Under the pieces are notes generated by a model. The model saw only the letters and a list, made by a program, of their open reading frames with translations, was not told where the DNA came from and ran no database searches. 6,599 bases of DNA from Candidatus Schekmanbacteria bacterium GWA2_38_11 (GTDB taxonomy: Bacteria; Schekmanbacteria; GWA2-38-11). The stretch lies in contig MGDB01000065.1 of NCBI GenBank assembly GCA_001790645.1, forward strand, positions 2,564 through 9,162. The letters run 5' to 3'. Position numbers and translations under genes: made by a program. Positions 1 to 6,557 of the stretch are shown here, piece by piece; positions within the stretch are counted from its first letter, which is position 1; the number at the start of each line of letters is the position of its first letter.

Positions 1-917
1 CCCCCTTCAAGATTTTTTATTATATCATCCCTGTCAATCGCATAGGCAATAGCCTCCCTTACCTTTTTATTCTTCAAAATAGGGTCTTTTAAATTAAGCC
101 CTATGTAATAATAATCAGTTCCCTCTCCTTCAACGGTTTTTAAGTTGGGATTATCCCTGAACCTTTCAATTGAATCAGGTGAGAAGGCATTTTCAAGAAA
201 ATTGATTTCTCCTTTTTCAGTACCCAATATCCTTACAGTTTCATCTTTCACAGTCTTAAAAATAATTTTTTTTATTTTGGGTTTACCTTCAAAATAGGAT
301 TCATTGGCTTCAAGTATTATACTCTCATCCGGCAAAATTTTATTTATTTTAAAAGGGCCTGTTCCAATAGGATTCTCACCGAAACTCTCTCCCAGTTTTT
401 CTCCATATTTTTTTGGCACGATTCCTACAGACATACTGTCAAGAAAGGGAGCATAGGAGTCATTCAACTGGAACTCGATTGTATAGTCATCTATAATCTT
501 TATCTGTCTTAAAAAGGTAAAAGACCCGCTGAGAGGTGATTTAAAACGGGGGTCCATTATGCTCTCAAATGTATATTTTACATCACTAGCCTTTAACTCT
601 TCCCCATTATGGAATTTAACTCCTTTTTTAAGATAAAAGATGTATGTTTTGTTATTTGGGACTTCCCACCTCTGGCAGAGATCAGGAGTTACATTGGATT
701 TGCTGTCAAACCTGATAAGGCCGTTAAAAACAATCTGAGTAATCCGCGCTGAAGGAACGTCTGTGGCTTTTCTTGGATCAAGGTTTGTGGGCGCGCTCTC
801 AAAGGCGATTACAAGCGAGTTTTGGTCTGTACCTTTGGATTTTGAGCATGAATAAAATGGTGAAAAAGATAAGACCAATACCAAAACAATTAATGTATTT
901 AAATTTTGCTTATTCAT
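1..917 (-). CDS. ABC transporter solute-binding lipoprotein, family 5 (peptide/nickel type), 3' end outside window
   Basis: I translated this from the minus strand. It gives about 305 residues with no stop and runs off the left edge, so roughly the N-terminal 60% of a usual 500-550-residue protein is present. It should be the extracytoplasmic receptor that hands peptides or similar solutes to an ABC permease. The N-terminus MNKQNLNTL is followed by a hydrophobic stretch (about residues 8-22) ending in FYSC, so Cys24 is the likely lipidation site. Phe at -3 and Tyr at -2 make this a loose lipobox. Family marks follow: a LVIAFESAPTNLDP start of the mature domain, GVKFHNGEELKASDVKYTFE (about residues 98-117), the GTGPFKI motif near residue 189, and KVREAIAYAIDRDDI near the cut end. 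These are typical of SBP_bac_5. The ATG at 917 is chosen because it gives the signal peptide; no clear Shine-Dalgarno precedes it. The frame is open further upstream to a TAG, but without a better start. The ligand cannot be told, and any permease genes lie outside the window. Confidence 0.9.
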   Translation of the reverse strand, partial: MNKQNLNTLIVLVLVLSFSPFYSCSKSKGTDQNSLVIAFESAPTNLDPRKATDVPSARITQIVFNGLIRFDSKSNVTPDLCQRWEVPNNKTYIFYLKKGVKFHNGEELKASDVKYTFESIMDPRFKSPLSGSFTFLRQIKIIDDYTIEFQLNDSYAPFLDSMSVGIVPKKYGEKLGESFGENPIGTGPFKINKILPDESIILEANESYFEGKPKIKKIIFKTVKDETVRILGTEKGEINFLENAFSPDSIERFRDNPNLKTVEGEGTDYYYIGLNLKDPILKNKKVREAIAYAIDRDDIIKNLEG

Positions 918-1017
918 GGGTTTTAAAAATAGCTTAGGAATTAAATAGTTATAAATTTTTTTAATAATTTCAAATATCAAAACCAGAATGTCAAAGCAAG
1001 CTAAATGCGGTAACTAC

Positions 1018-1046
1018 TTGACAAAACACTTCCCTATGGTTATTTT
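1018..1046 (+). promoter_or_regulatory. Sigma-70-type promoter for hrcA-dnaJ
   Basis: A perfect -35 hexamer TTGACA (1018-1023) is followed by exactly 17 bases and then TATTTT (1041-1046), a 4 of 6 match to the -10 consensus. This would start transcription near 1053 and leave a leader of about 28 bases. The leader contains the Shine-Dalgarno AAAGGTGG (1066-1073), 7 bases before the hrcA ATG. There is no CIRCE inverted repeat (TTAGCACTC-N9-GAGTGCTAA) in or around it. The rest of the 163-bp divergent spacer is AT-rich with no further feature I can support. Confidence 0.6.
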
Positions 1047-1080
1047 ATAAATAGCAAAAACAGGTAAAGGTGGCTTAGCC

Positions 1081-2130
1081 ATGGAAGAACTAAATGAAAG
1101 AAGTAAACAGATTCTGGAGACAGTTATAAGCAGCTATATTGCCACTGCAGGTCCAGTTGGTTCAAGAACTATTACAAAGAGGTCTAATATCAACTTAAGC
1201 CCTGCCACTGTCCGGAATATAATGTCAGATCTTGAAGAAATGGGATTCGTCTCCCACCCCCATACCTCGGCAGGCAGGGTACCGACTGATAAAGCCTACA
1301 GATTTTATGTGGACTCAATTTTAAAAAGGATTGCGAGTGAAGGAGAATTTCCATTATCTTTAAATACAGATGAGGAGTTAAAGGAAAATAGGGAGACAAT
1401 GAATGTAGAAAATATAATGAAATGGACTTCCCATTACCTGTCTCAGTTCTCAAATTATATAGGAATTATCATTGCACCCAAATTCTCGTCCACTATCTTT
1501 CAGCATATTGAATTTATAAACTTAAGAAAACATCAGATTCTTGCAATATTTGTAACAAAATCCGGGATCGTCCAGCACAAGGTGATTAAAAATGACGAGG
1601 ATTTGCCACAGGATGCCCTGGATAAAATTACCAAGTACTTAAATGAAAAATTTCAGGGTATGGCGTTACAAGATATCAGGATGGAATTAGAAGAAATGAT
1701 GGCTGAAGAGAAAAGGACTTACGACAGGCTTGTTGAAAAAGCATACTACCTCGGCAGGTTAGCCTTTCTGAGTCCTGAGGAAGAGGAAATATATTTTGAT
1801 GGGACGGCTAACATATTGAGTCAGCCGGAATTTTTCAATAATGTTGATGAGATGAAAAGGATATTTTCCACCCTTGAGCAAAAATCTCTTTTGCTAAGAA
1901 TATTAGATAAGTGTTTGGACAGCGACGGGATGCAGATTTTTATAGGGAGTGAATCTCCTGTTAAAGAAACTCATGGTTTAAGCTTTATAACTTCAGTCTA
2001 TAAAAGCCGGGAAAGAGTTCTTGGAACTCTTGGGGTAATTGGTCCAAAAAGGATGGACTACTTCCAAATAATCCCTCTCGTAAATTACACTGCTAACTTA
2101 CTAAGCAAGCTGTTTACGGAAGCAGAATGA
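1081..2130 (+). CDS. hrcA: Heat-inducible transcription repressor HrcA
   Basis: HrcA is the cytoplasmic repressor that binds CIRCE operators in front of groES-groEL and often dnaK operons. It is kept active by GroEL, so chaperone demand relieves repression. The protein is 349 residues, the usual full length. The N-terminal winged-helix DNA-binding domain spans about residues 1-80 and contains the hallmark run [19 protein letters not shown] (39-57), then the [16 protein letters not shown] segment (63-78). The middle and C-terminal part is the GAF-like and dimerisation region, ending with the conserved [13 protein letters not shown] signature (315-327). A strong Shine-Dalgarno (AAAGGTGG, 7-base gap) supports the ATG at 1081. 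The stop overlaps the dnaJ start as ATGA, so the two are translationally coupled. Unusually, grpE and dnaK are not between hrcA and dnaJ, and no CIRCE lies upstream, so autoregulation through a classical operator is not visible. Confidence 0.96.
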   Translation: MEELNERSKQILETVISSYIATAGPVGSRTITKRSNINLSPATVRNIMSDLEEMGFVSHPHTSAGRVPTDKAYRFYVDSILKRIASEGEFPLSLNTDEELKENRETMNVENIMKWTSHYLSQFSNYIGIIIAPKFSSTIFQHIEFINLRKHQILAIFVTKSGIVQHKVIKNDEDLPQDALDKITKYLNEKFQGMALQDIRMELEEMMAEEKRTYDRLVEKAYYLGRLAFLSPEEEEIYFDGTANILSQPEFFNNVDEMKRIFSTLEQKSLLLRILDKCLDSDGMQIFIGSESPVKETHGLSFITSVYKSRERVLGTLGVIGPKRMDYFQIIPLVNYTANLLSKLFTEAE

Positions 2131-3194
2131 AGAAGCATGACTATTATAAAATCTTAGGTTTAGCCTCTGACGCAACTTCTGAAGAGATCAAACGCGCCTA
2201 CAGAAAGCTGGCAGTAAAATTTCACCCTGATAAAAACCCTGATAATTACCTCACAGAAGATAAGTTTAAAGAAGTCTCTGAGGCTTATGAAATTTTAAGT
2301 GATCATCAAAAAAGAAAAAATTATGACAGCTCATTAAAGCCGAAAGTCTTCAACGGATTCAATGATGTCTTTAGTTCAGGGTTCAGAAGCTACAGTGGAT
2401 TTGTGGATATCTTTGAAGATATCATTAGTGATTTTTTTGATACAGGATATTCAGGCTATAGAACAAGATATAAAAGAGGAAATGACCTGAAAACGCATCT
2501 TAAAATCTCCCTCGTAGATGCAGCTTTTGGAAAAGAGACTGAAGTTACAATAAATCGCATGGAAAAATGCAATGCCTGCAATGGGAATGGTTCGGAATCA
2601 GGTGTTGGGACATCTGTATGCCCTGCGTGCATGGGAAGGGGAGAGAGGCGATATAGCCACGGATTTTTTACAATAAGGAGGATGTGTAACCGTTGCAGAG
2701 GAGAAGGAACTATTATCATCTATCCCTGTCCGAAATGCAGCGGGACTGGGAGGATATTAAAGAAAAATAACTTTACCTTAAAAATGCCTTCCGGGGTTGA
2801 TACAGGGACAAAATTGAGGTTTGCAGGTGAGGGGGATGTAGGCATTAAAGGGGGAGAGTACGGAGATCTGTATATCACCATAAATGTAGAGAAGCATGAG
2901 TTTTTCACACGTGACAAATTTGATATTACCTGCCAGATTCCTATTCGTTTTTCTCAGGCAGCATTGGGGGCTGAAATAATGGTCCCAACATTAGATGGTA
3001 CTGTAAGCTTAAAGATACCTGGAGGTACTCAAAGCGGAGAAATTTTTGCCTTAAAAGGAAAGGGAATTATAGATTCCATTGCCTCCCGCAGGGGTAATCA
3101 ATACGTTAAGATAGTGGTAGAGACCCCCGTTAATCTCTCTTCGCATCAGAAAGAATTATTTATAGAGCTGGAAAGATTAGCGAATAAGACTTAA
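2127..3194 (+). CDS. dnaJ: Chaperone protein DnaJ (type I Hsp40)
   Basis: DnaJ is the co-chaperone that delivers unfolded clients to DnaK and stimulates its ATPase. All type I domains are present in 355 residues, slightly short of the 370-380 typical. The J domain (about 4-68) has the catalytic HPD at 33-35. A Phe-rich, rather Gly-poor G/F linker (about 71-118) includes [11 protein letters not shown]. The zinc-binding domain has four CxxCxGxG repeats starting at Cys148, Cys165, Cys187 and Cys201. The C-terminal client-binding domains contain [19 protein letters not shown] and KIPGGTQSG. The start overlaps the hrcA stop by four bases, with GGAAG at 2118-2122 as a modest ribosome site inside the hrcA coding end. 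The intact HPD and zinc centre argue for a working DnaJ rather than a J-domain remnant. Its partners DnaK and GrpE are not in this window. A type I DnaJ paralog beside a second DnaJ elsewhere is also possible. Confidence 0.96.
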   Translation: MKKHDYYKILGLASDATSEEIKRAYRKLAVKFHPDKNPDNYLTEDKFKEVSEAYEILSDHQKRKNYDSSLKPKVFNGFNDVFSSGFRSYSGFVDIFEDIISDFFDTGYSGYRTRYKRGNDLKTHLKISLVDAAFGKETEVTINRMEKCNACNGNGSESGVGTSVCPACMGRGERRYSHGFFTIRRMCNRCRGEGTIIIYPCPKCSGTGRILKKNNFTLKMPSGVDTGTKLRFAGEGDVGIKGGEYGDLYITINVEKHEFFTRDKFDITCQIPIRFSQAALGAEIMVPTLDGTVSLKIPGGTQSGEIFALKGKGIIDSIASRRGNQYVKIVVETPVNLSSHQKELFIELERLANKT

Positions 3195-3278
3195 AGATTT
3201 TATTAAAAAATAAAACACTATAGTTTTGATATTTGATTTTTAAATTTTAAATTTCTTTTATCCTGTCTTTAAAATAAT

Positions 3279-4022
3279 ATGACCATTCCCCGCTTTCCCT
3301 TACCTGATGGACAGCCAGTTGATGGAAAAGTTACATTATCAGGATCTACCTACAAACACCTTGCCAAAGTCCTGAGAGCTAAACCCGGAGATCCTGTGTC
3401 ATTTTATGGCAGAGATGGATATGAATATCCTTCCGTAATAGAAAATATCAGCAAAAAAGAAGTTATATGCATAACCGGGCAAAGAATAAAAAAGGGAGAA
3501 GAGCCTGATCCAAAAATTACACTTTTTCAGGGACTTCTTAAAAGAGACAAGATGGACCTCCTCATAGAAAAAGCTGCAGAGCTTGGAGTTTATAAAATTA
3601 TTCCCATTATAACAGAAAGGTCAGAAGTCAGACTTTCAGAGGGGAAAATAGACCCAAAGTTAAGGCATTGGAGAAAAATTGCTGAGAGTGCCACTTCCCA
3701 GTCAAGGCGGGCTTTCATTCCACTAATAGAACCTCCAATCTCCTTCAGGAAAGTTATTCTTTCCCTTAACCCTGTTTGCCCAAATCTTTTTCTCTCGGAA
3801 AATACAAGCCGTGGGAGTTTGAAAGAGGCTATAAGGAAGCTTAAAAGCAGCGAGGGGATTGCTATCATGGTCGGTCCGCCCGGAGGCTTTAGCAGCGCAG
3901 AAGTTGCTGAAGCAGAGGGAAAGGGGTTAACCTCTGTAAGTTTAAAAGGGAGAATATTGAGGTCTGAGACCGCTGCTATCTCTGTCCTTTCAATTGTTCA
4001 GTATGAATTTGGGAATCTGTGA
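3279..4022 (+). CDS. rsmE: 16S rRNA (uracil1498-N3)-methyltransferase RsmE
   Basis: RsmE methylates N3 of U1498 in 16S rRNA in the assembled 30S subunit, using S-adenosylmethionine. The 247-residue length is normal for the family. The N-terminal PUA-like RNA-binding domain (about 1-75) includes YKHLAKVLRAKPGD (25-38). The SPOUT (trefoil-knot) methyltransferase domain has LFQGLLKRDKMDLLIEKAAELGV (82-104), ERSEV (113-117), the RKIAESATSQSRR segment (132-144), the SAM-binding GPPGGF (199-204) and the knot sequence GRILRSETAAI (224-234). The ATG at 3279 fits the family N-terminus (RFPL near the start), but no Shine-Dalgarno is visible in the AT-rich leader. The gene sits 84 bp after dnaJ. In many bacteria prmA lies between dnaJ and rsmE, and it is absent here. 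Whether rsmE is read from the hrcA promoter or from a weak one of its own is unclear. Confidence 0.95.
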   Translation: MTIPRFPLPDGQPVDGKVTLSGSTYKHLAKVLRAKPGDPVSFYGRDGYEYPSVIENISKKEVICITGQRIKKGEEPDPKITLFQGLLKRDKMDLLIEKAAELGVYKIIPIITERSEVRLSEGKIDPKLRHWRKIAESATSQSRRAFIPLIEPPISFRKVILSLNPVCPNLFLSENTSRGSLKEAIRKLKSSEGIAIMVGPPGGFSSAEVAEAEGKGLTSVSLKGRILRSETAAISVLSIVQYEFGNL

Positions 4023-4063
4023 ATGGTAATGTTTTTAATAGCTATAAGCTGTAAGTGGAATGG

Positions 4064-4082
4064 GTCAGGCATCCTGCCTGAC
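4064..4082. repeat. Inverted repeat, 8-bp stem with 3-base loop
   Basis: GTCAGGCA (4064-4071) and TGCCTGAC (4075-4082) are exact reverse complements around the loop TCC, 41 bases after the rsmE stop. There is no T-run after it on the plus strand, so it is not a classical terminator by itself, although it could stabilise the 3' end of the rsmE message. The hexamers CAGGCA and TGCCTG recur in the large palindrome at 4140-4169, which suggests a common origin. Confidence 0.75.
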
Positions 4083-4115
4083 TGCCCGAAGCATGATGCC
4101 CCGGCTATAACAGTA

Positions 4116-4139
4116 GAAAAATCAACCCCGGAAGGGGTT
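4116..4139 (-). terminator. Intrinsic terminator for tmk-ricT-pilD; hairpin may also act on rsmE
   Basis: AACCCC (4124-4129) and GGGGTT (4134-4139) form a 6-bp stem. Read on the minus strand the stem is followed by GATTTTTC (4123 down to 4116), a standard hairpin plus U-tract placed about 80 bases after the pilD stop. On the plus strand the loop is GGAA, a GNRA-type tetraloop closed by C-G, and the stem is followed by TTTCTCTC, a weaker tail. The hairpin may therefore work in both directions between the converging groups. The stem is short but four of its six pairs are G-C. Confidence 0.55.
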
Positions 4140-4169
4140 TCTCTCACCTGCCTGCAGGCAGGTGAGAGA
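4140..4169. repeat. Perfect 30-bp palindrome, 15-bp arms, no spacer
   Basis: The arm TCTCTCACCTGCCTG (4140-4154) is followed at once by its exact reverse complement (4155-4169), with CTGCAG at the centre. A loopless perfect palindrome of this length could extrude as a cruciform in DNA or form a very stable RNA hairpin in either direction. It abuts the terminator hairpin at 4124-4139 and shares two bases with the hairpin at 4168-4183. No T-run follows on either strand. Its tight packing with the neighbours suggests a palindromic repeat element of the REP/MITE kind rather than a plain terminator. Confidence 0.85.
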
Positions 4170-4183
4170 GCCTTTCGAGGCTC
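4168..4183 (+). repeat. Inverted repeat with TTCG loop
   Basis: GAGCCT (4168-4173) pairs with AGGCTC (4178-4183) around TTCG (4174-4177), a UUCG-type tetraloop when read as plus-strand RNA. This is the third of three back-to-back hairpins between 4124 and 4183. The flanking ATC (4121-4123) and GAT (4184-4186) are also complementary, so the three hairpins could be arms of one closed, cloverleaf-like fold. That outer stem is only 3 bp and is weak evidence. Confidence 0.65.
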
Positions 4184-4220
4184 GATATAACCCTATAGAG
4201 AAAACAAGTATAGTAACCAA

Positions 4221-5003
4221 TCACCTGAAACTCATCAGGAAACCTATGTAAGCCCTTATCAACTCATCTCCCCAAAGCAAAGTTACAATCGCTCCTATTG
4301 AAAGAAACAGCCCGAAGGGAATCGGGTATTCCCTTCCCTTGCCTTTCCAGATTATCATAAAGAGACCTCCTGCTGTCCCAAGAAAGGAAGCAAAAATCAA
4401 AGCAAGGAGTACTCCCCTTATCCCCAGGAAGGCTCCTATCATTGTTAGAAGCTTTACATCACCCATGCCCATCCCTTCTTTTTTTGTTAAGAAAGAATAG
4501 GTTGCTGCTATTAAATAGAGAAGACTTCCTCCTATCAACGCTCCAAGAATCGAGTCAGACCATCTGAGGTGCAGAAAAGGACTAAACAAGATTCCCAGGA
4601 AAATAAAGGGAATTGATATCTCGTTCGGGATAATGCGATGCTTTATGTCAATGGCACTTATTACTATAAGGGAGCAGGCAAAGATAAAATTAGGTAAGAG
4701 ATCCGATCCTAATTTAAACAAATAAAAAAAGTATAAAAAAGTAAGACCTGTAAGAAACTCTATCAATGGATAGAGGACTGAGATTTTCTCTTTGCAGTTC
4801 CTGCATCTGCCGCCAAGTAAAATATAAGAAAGGATCGGGATATTGTCTCTGATTAAAATCTGTTTGCCGCATTTCAGGCAGTGAGAGCGTGGTGATATAA
4901 TTGATTCTTTCTTTGGTAGCCGGCAGATACAGACATTAAGGAAACTACCTGCAGCAGTTCCTAAGAGAAAAAAAAATAATGAAAACAGGAAAGACTCCAT
5001 CAT
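4221..5003 (-). CDS. pilD: Prepilin peptidase / N-methyltransferase (A24 family, type IV leader peptidase)
   Basis: This inner-membrane enzyme cleaves the leader of type IV prepilins or type II secretion pseudopilins and N-methylates the new N-terminus. At 260 residues it is full length. The N-terminal methylase domain has GSFLNVCICRLP (19-30) and the two zinc-binding pairs Cys42-x2-Cys45 and Cys67-x2-Cys70, followed by YPLIE (78-82). The peptidase half has the two catalytic aspartates, Asp119 in AIDIKHRIIPNE and Asp182 in GMGMGDVKLL. Several hydrophobic membrane segments surround them, for example about 4-21, 78-97, 104-117, 131-145, 151-171, 188-218 and 229-243. It starts 25 bp after ricT, so it is probably co-transcribed with tmk-ricT. 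No good Shine-Dalgarno is found at the correct spacing: GAGGT lies 20 bases before the ATG. A start at the second Met (5000) is equally possible. No pilin or secretion gene is adjacent, so it may serve pili or type II secretion encoded elsewhere. The symbol pilD is used by family; gspO or comC would be equivalents. Confidence 0.93.
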   Translation of the reverse strand: MMESFLFSLFFFLLGTAAGSFLNVCICRLPKKESIISPRSHCLKCGKQILIRDNIPILSYILLGGRCRNCKEKISVLYPLIEFLTGLTFLYFFYLFKLGSDLLPNFIFACSLIVISAIDIKHRIIPNEISIPFIFLGILFSPFLHLRWSDSILGALIGGSLLYLIAATYSFLTKKEGMGMGDVKLLTMIGAFLGIRGVLLALIFASFLGTAGGLFMIIWKGKGREYPIPFGLFLSIGAIVTLLWGDELIRAYIGFLMSFR

Positions 5004-5028
5004 TCTATTTCATCTTTAAAAAGACCTC

Positions 5029-5835
5029 TCAACCCTTCTCCTGTGACAAATCATCGGCGCTGGCAGTAACATTGGTGCCATCTTCTAATTCAACAATTAC
5101 GGTGCGCGCGATTGTATTTACTTTTCTAACTTTTCCTTTTTTCCCGTCCTTGAGAATAACTTTTTTCCCGTATTTTGGGAGATCTTTATTTATGCTTTTA
5201 TAGCTTTCGTATTCATACCTTAAACAGCACATCAATCTTCCGCAGACCCCTGAGATTTTAGTAGGGTTAAGAGTCAGATTCTGGAGCTTTGCCATTTTTA
5301 TTGATACAGGCGCAAATTCATGCAAAAAGCATGCGCAGCAGAGAGGCCTCCCGCAGGTACCATAACCCTGGAGCATCCTGGCCTGATCCCTTACGCCTAC
5401 CTGGCGCATCTCAATTCTCGTCCTGAACTCATAAGCCAGGTCTTTGACAAGCTCCCTGAAATCCACTCTCCCCTCAGCAGAAAAATAGAAGACTATTTTG
5501 CTGCCATCTAAAGCCCTTTCTATCTTGATAAGTTTCATCCTGAGGTCTCTCTCCCTTATCTTTTGGAGAGATTTCTTAAAGATTTCTTCTTCAATTTTAG
5601 TATTTTCTGAAATTTTTTCTAAGTCCTCTTTAGTTGCCATGCGCAGTACCTTTTTGAGCTGTGATAAATTTGAATCCGCAGGCGGATCGTATGGAGGGAT
5701 AACGACCTCTCCTATTTCCTCTGTTTTATCACCTTCTACAATACAGATATTACCTCTTTTAAATTCAAGGTTATCTGTAAGAAAATTATCTAACTTGGTA
5801 AAACTTCCAAATCTTATTCCCACAATCTTAGCCAT
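5029..5835 (-). CDS. ricT: PSP1-domain Fe-S protein RicT (YaaT family)
   Basis: RicT belongs to the PSP1 C-terminal domain family. In Bacillus subtilis it joins RicA and RicF in a complex carrying [4Fe-4S] clusters that affects RNase Y-dependent RNA maturation and, through it, competence, sporulation and biofilm formation. Its role outside Firmicutes is poorly defined. The 268-residue protein starts MAKIVGIRFG. Its core (about 60-150) includes KIVFYFSAEGRVDFRELVKDLA (113-134). The family hallmark is the cysteine pair of motifs CGRPLCCAC (161-169) and CGRLMCC (198-204), seven cysteines that could ligate Fe-S clusters. The tail YGKKVILKDGKKGKVRKV (222-239) resembles a small beta-barrel. Its start lies inside the end of tmk (8-bp overlap) with AAAAGG about 9-10 bases upstream of the ATG, so translation is coupled to tmk. 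In many genomes holB lies between tmk and ricT; it is missing here. RicA and RicF are not visible. Confidence 0.92.
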   Translation of the reverse strand: MAKIVGIRFGSFTKLDNFLTDNLEFKRGNICIVEGDKTEEIGEVVIPPYDPPADSNLSQLKKVLRMATKEDLEKISENTKIEEEIFKKSLQKIRERDLRMKLIKIERALDGSKIVFYFSAEGRVDFRELVKDLAYEFRTRIEMRQVGVRDQARMLQGYGTCGRPLCCACFLHEFAPVSIKMAKLQNLTLNPTKISGVCGRLMCCLRYEYESYKSINKDLPKYGKKVILKDGKKGKVRKVNTIARTVIVELEDGTNVTASADDLSQEKG

Positions 5836-6499
5836 ATTTAATACCTTTTTGAATTAGCTTATCAACTTCTTCGCATATTTGTGAATTGACCTTTTTTATA
5901 TCCTGGTTTGCATCAATAACTTTAACCCTTTTGGGGTCACTTTTCCAGATTCTCAGATATCCCTGCCTGACCCTTTTATGAAACAGTAAACTTTCCTCTT
6001 CGAATCTTCCTTCTTTCTTTGAAAGACCTTTTTCCCTGTTCCTGGTGCGGGCTCTTTTAAGGCCAATCTTCTGGGGCAGATCCAGGACAATAGTCAAATC
6101 AGGAATTAATCCCTTTGTTGAAAAATTATTTACAACAGAAACCACTTCTCTGTTTAAACCTCTTCCGTAACCCTGGTAGGCAGTTGTTGCGTCGCTGAAT
6201 CTGTCGCAAACCACTGCTTTTCCCTCTCGGAGGCCTGGGAGAATTACCTCTTCCACATGCTGTACCCTGCTGGCAGCATAAAGAAAAAGCTCTGCACACG
6301 ATACTATCTTCTTATTTCTTTTATCAAGTAAAACTTTCCTGATCTGGTTTCCGATTTTTGTCCCACCAGGCTCCCTTGTCAGTAAAACATCCATCCCTTT
6401 CTTTTCCAGGTACTTCTTTAAAATCCTGGACTGAGTGGATTTTCCGCATCCTTCAATTCCTTCTATGGTTATAAAAATCCCTTTTTTTACTCCTCGCAT
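5828..6499 (-). CDS. tmk: Thymidylate kinase
   Basis: Thymidylate kinase phosphorylates dTMP to dTDP with ATP in the cytoplasm, a step required for dTTP synthesis. The protein is 223 residues, close to the usual 205-215 with a short N-terminal extension. The P-loop is GIEGCGKST (14-22), preceded by the strand FITIE. TREPGGT (41-47) binds substrate, DRF (99-101) with the following TTAYQGYGRG contacts the nucleotide base and phosphate region, and LDLP (139-142) precedes the LID region around RTRNRE (151-156). RFEEE (165-169) is also characteristic. The ATG at 6499 has AGGA 6 bases upstream, which supports this start. It is the first gene of a minus-strand group with ricT (8-bp overlap) and pilD. 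Confidence 0.95.
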   Translation of the reverse strand: MRGVKKGIFITIEGIEGCGKSTQSRILKKYLEKKGMDVLLTREPGGTKIGNQIRKVLLDKRNKKIVSCAELFLYAASRVQHVEEVILPGLREGKAVVCDRFSDATTAYQGYGRGLNREVVSVVNNFSTKGLIPDLTIVLDLPQKIGLKRARTRNREKGLSKKEGRFEEESLLFHKRVRQGYLRIWKSDPKRVKVIDANQDIKKVNSQICEEVDKLIQKGIKYG

Positions 6500-6557
6500 T
6501 AAAACATCCTGAATATATATTAGTTATTAATTTTAAGGCTATTGCAGTATATTTTAA

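Larger units (their letters stand above)
4029..4190 (+). other. 53-codon open frame spanning the hairpin cluster; probably part of a repeat element, not a proven gene
   Basis: An ATG six bases after the rsmE stop opens a 53-codon frame ending in TAA at 4188-4190. The translation begins MFLIAISCKW, and its body includes GSGILPDCPKHDAPA, KSTPEGVSL and AGERAFRGSI. The frame passes without a stop through all four inverted repeats of this spacer, so much of the peptide is dictated by palindromic DNA. No convincing Shine-Dalgarno precedes the ATG, although coupling from rsmE is possible. I recognise no domain. The simplest reading is that an inserted palindromic element happens to be open in this frame. 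A real small protein cannot be excluded. Confidence 0.2.

Noticed and set aside
941..994. Minus-strand promoter for the solute-binding protein (TTGACA at 994-989, TATAAC at 953-948)
   Set aside because: Each hexamer is good alone but they are 35 bases apart, and no acceptable partner lies at 16-18 bases for either.
1264..1283. GGCAGGCAGGG in hrcA as another copy of the CAGGCA palindrome element
   Set aside because: It encodes the conserved SAGRVP motif of HrcA and has no complementary arm, so the resemblance is coincidental.
1190..1453. Minus-strand open frame of 87 codons inside hrcA
   Set aside because: It lies entirely antisense to a confidently identified gene and its translation resembles no known protein.
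3198..3215. TTTTATT-AAAA-AATAAAA inverted repeat just after dnaJ as a terminator
   Set aside because: The stem is entirely A-T and there is no T-run beyond it. Such matches are expected in this AT-rich spacer, so it is not a supportable terminator.
3226..3275. Promoter for rsmE (TTGATA with TAAATT at 16 bases, or TAAAAT at 3270-3275)
   Set aside because: The matches are weak and the spacer is almost pure A/T, so several equally poor combinations exist. None stands out.
5498..5857. Plus-strand open frame of 119 codons opposite ricT and the end of tmk
   Set aside because: It is antisense to ricT, which has clear family motifs. The Ser/Leu-rich translation is typical of a shadow frame.
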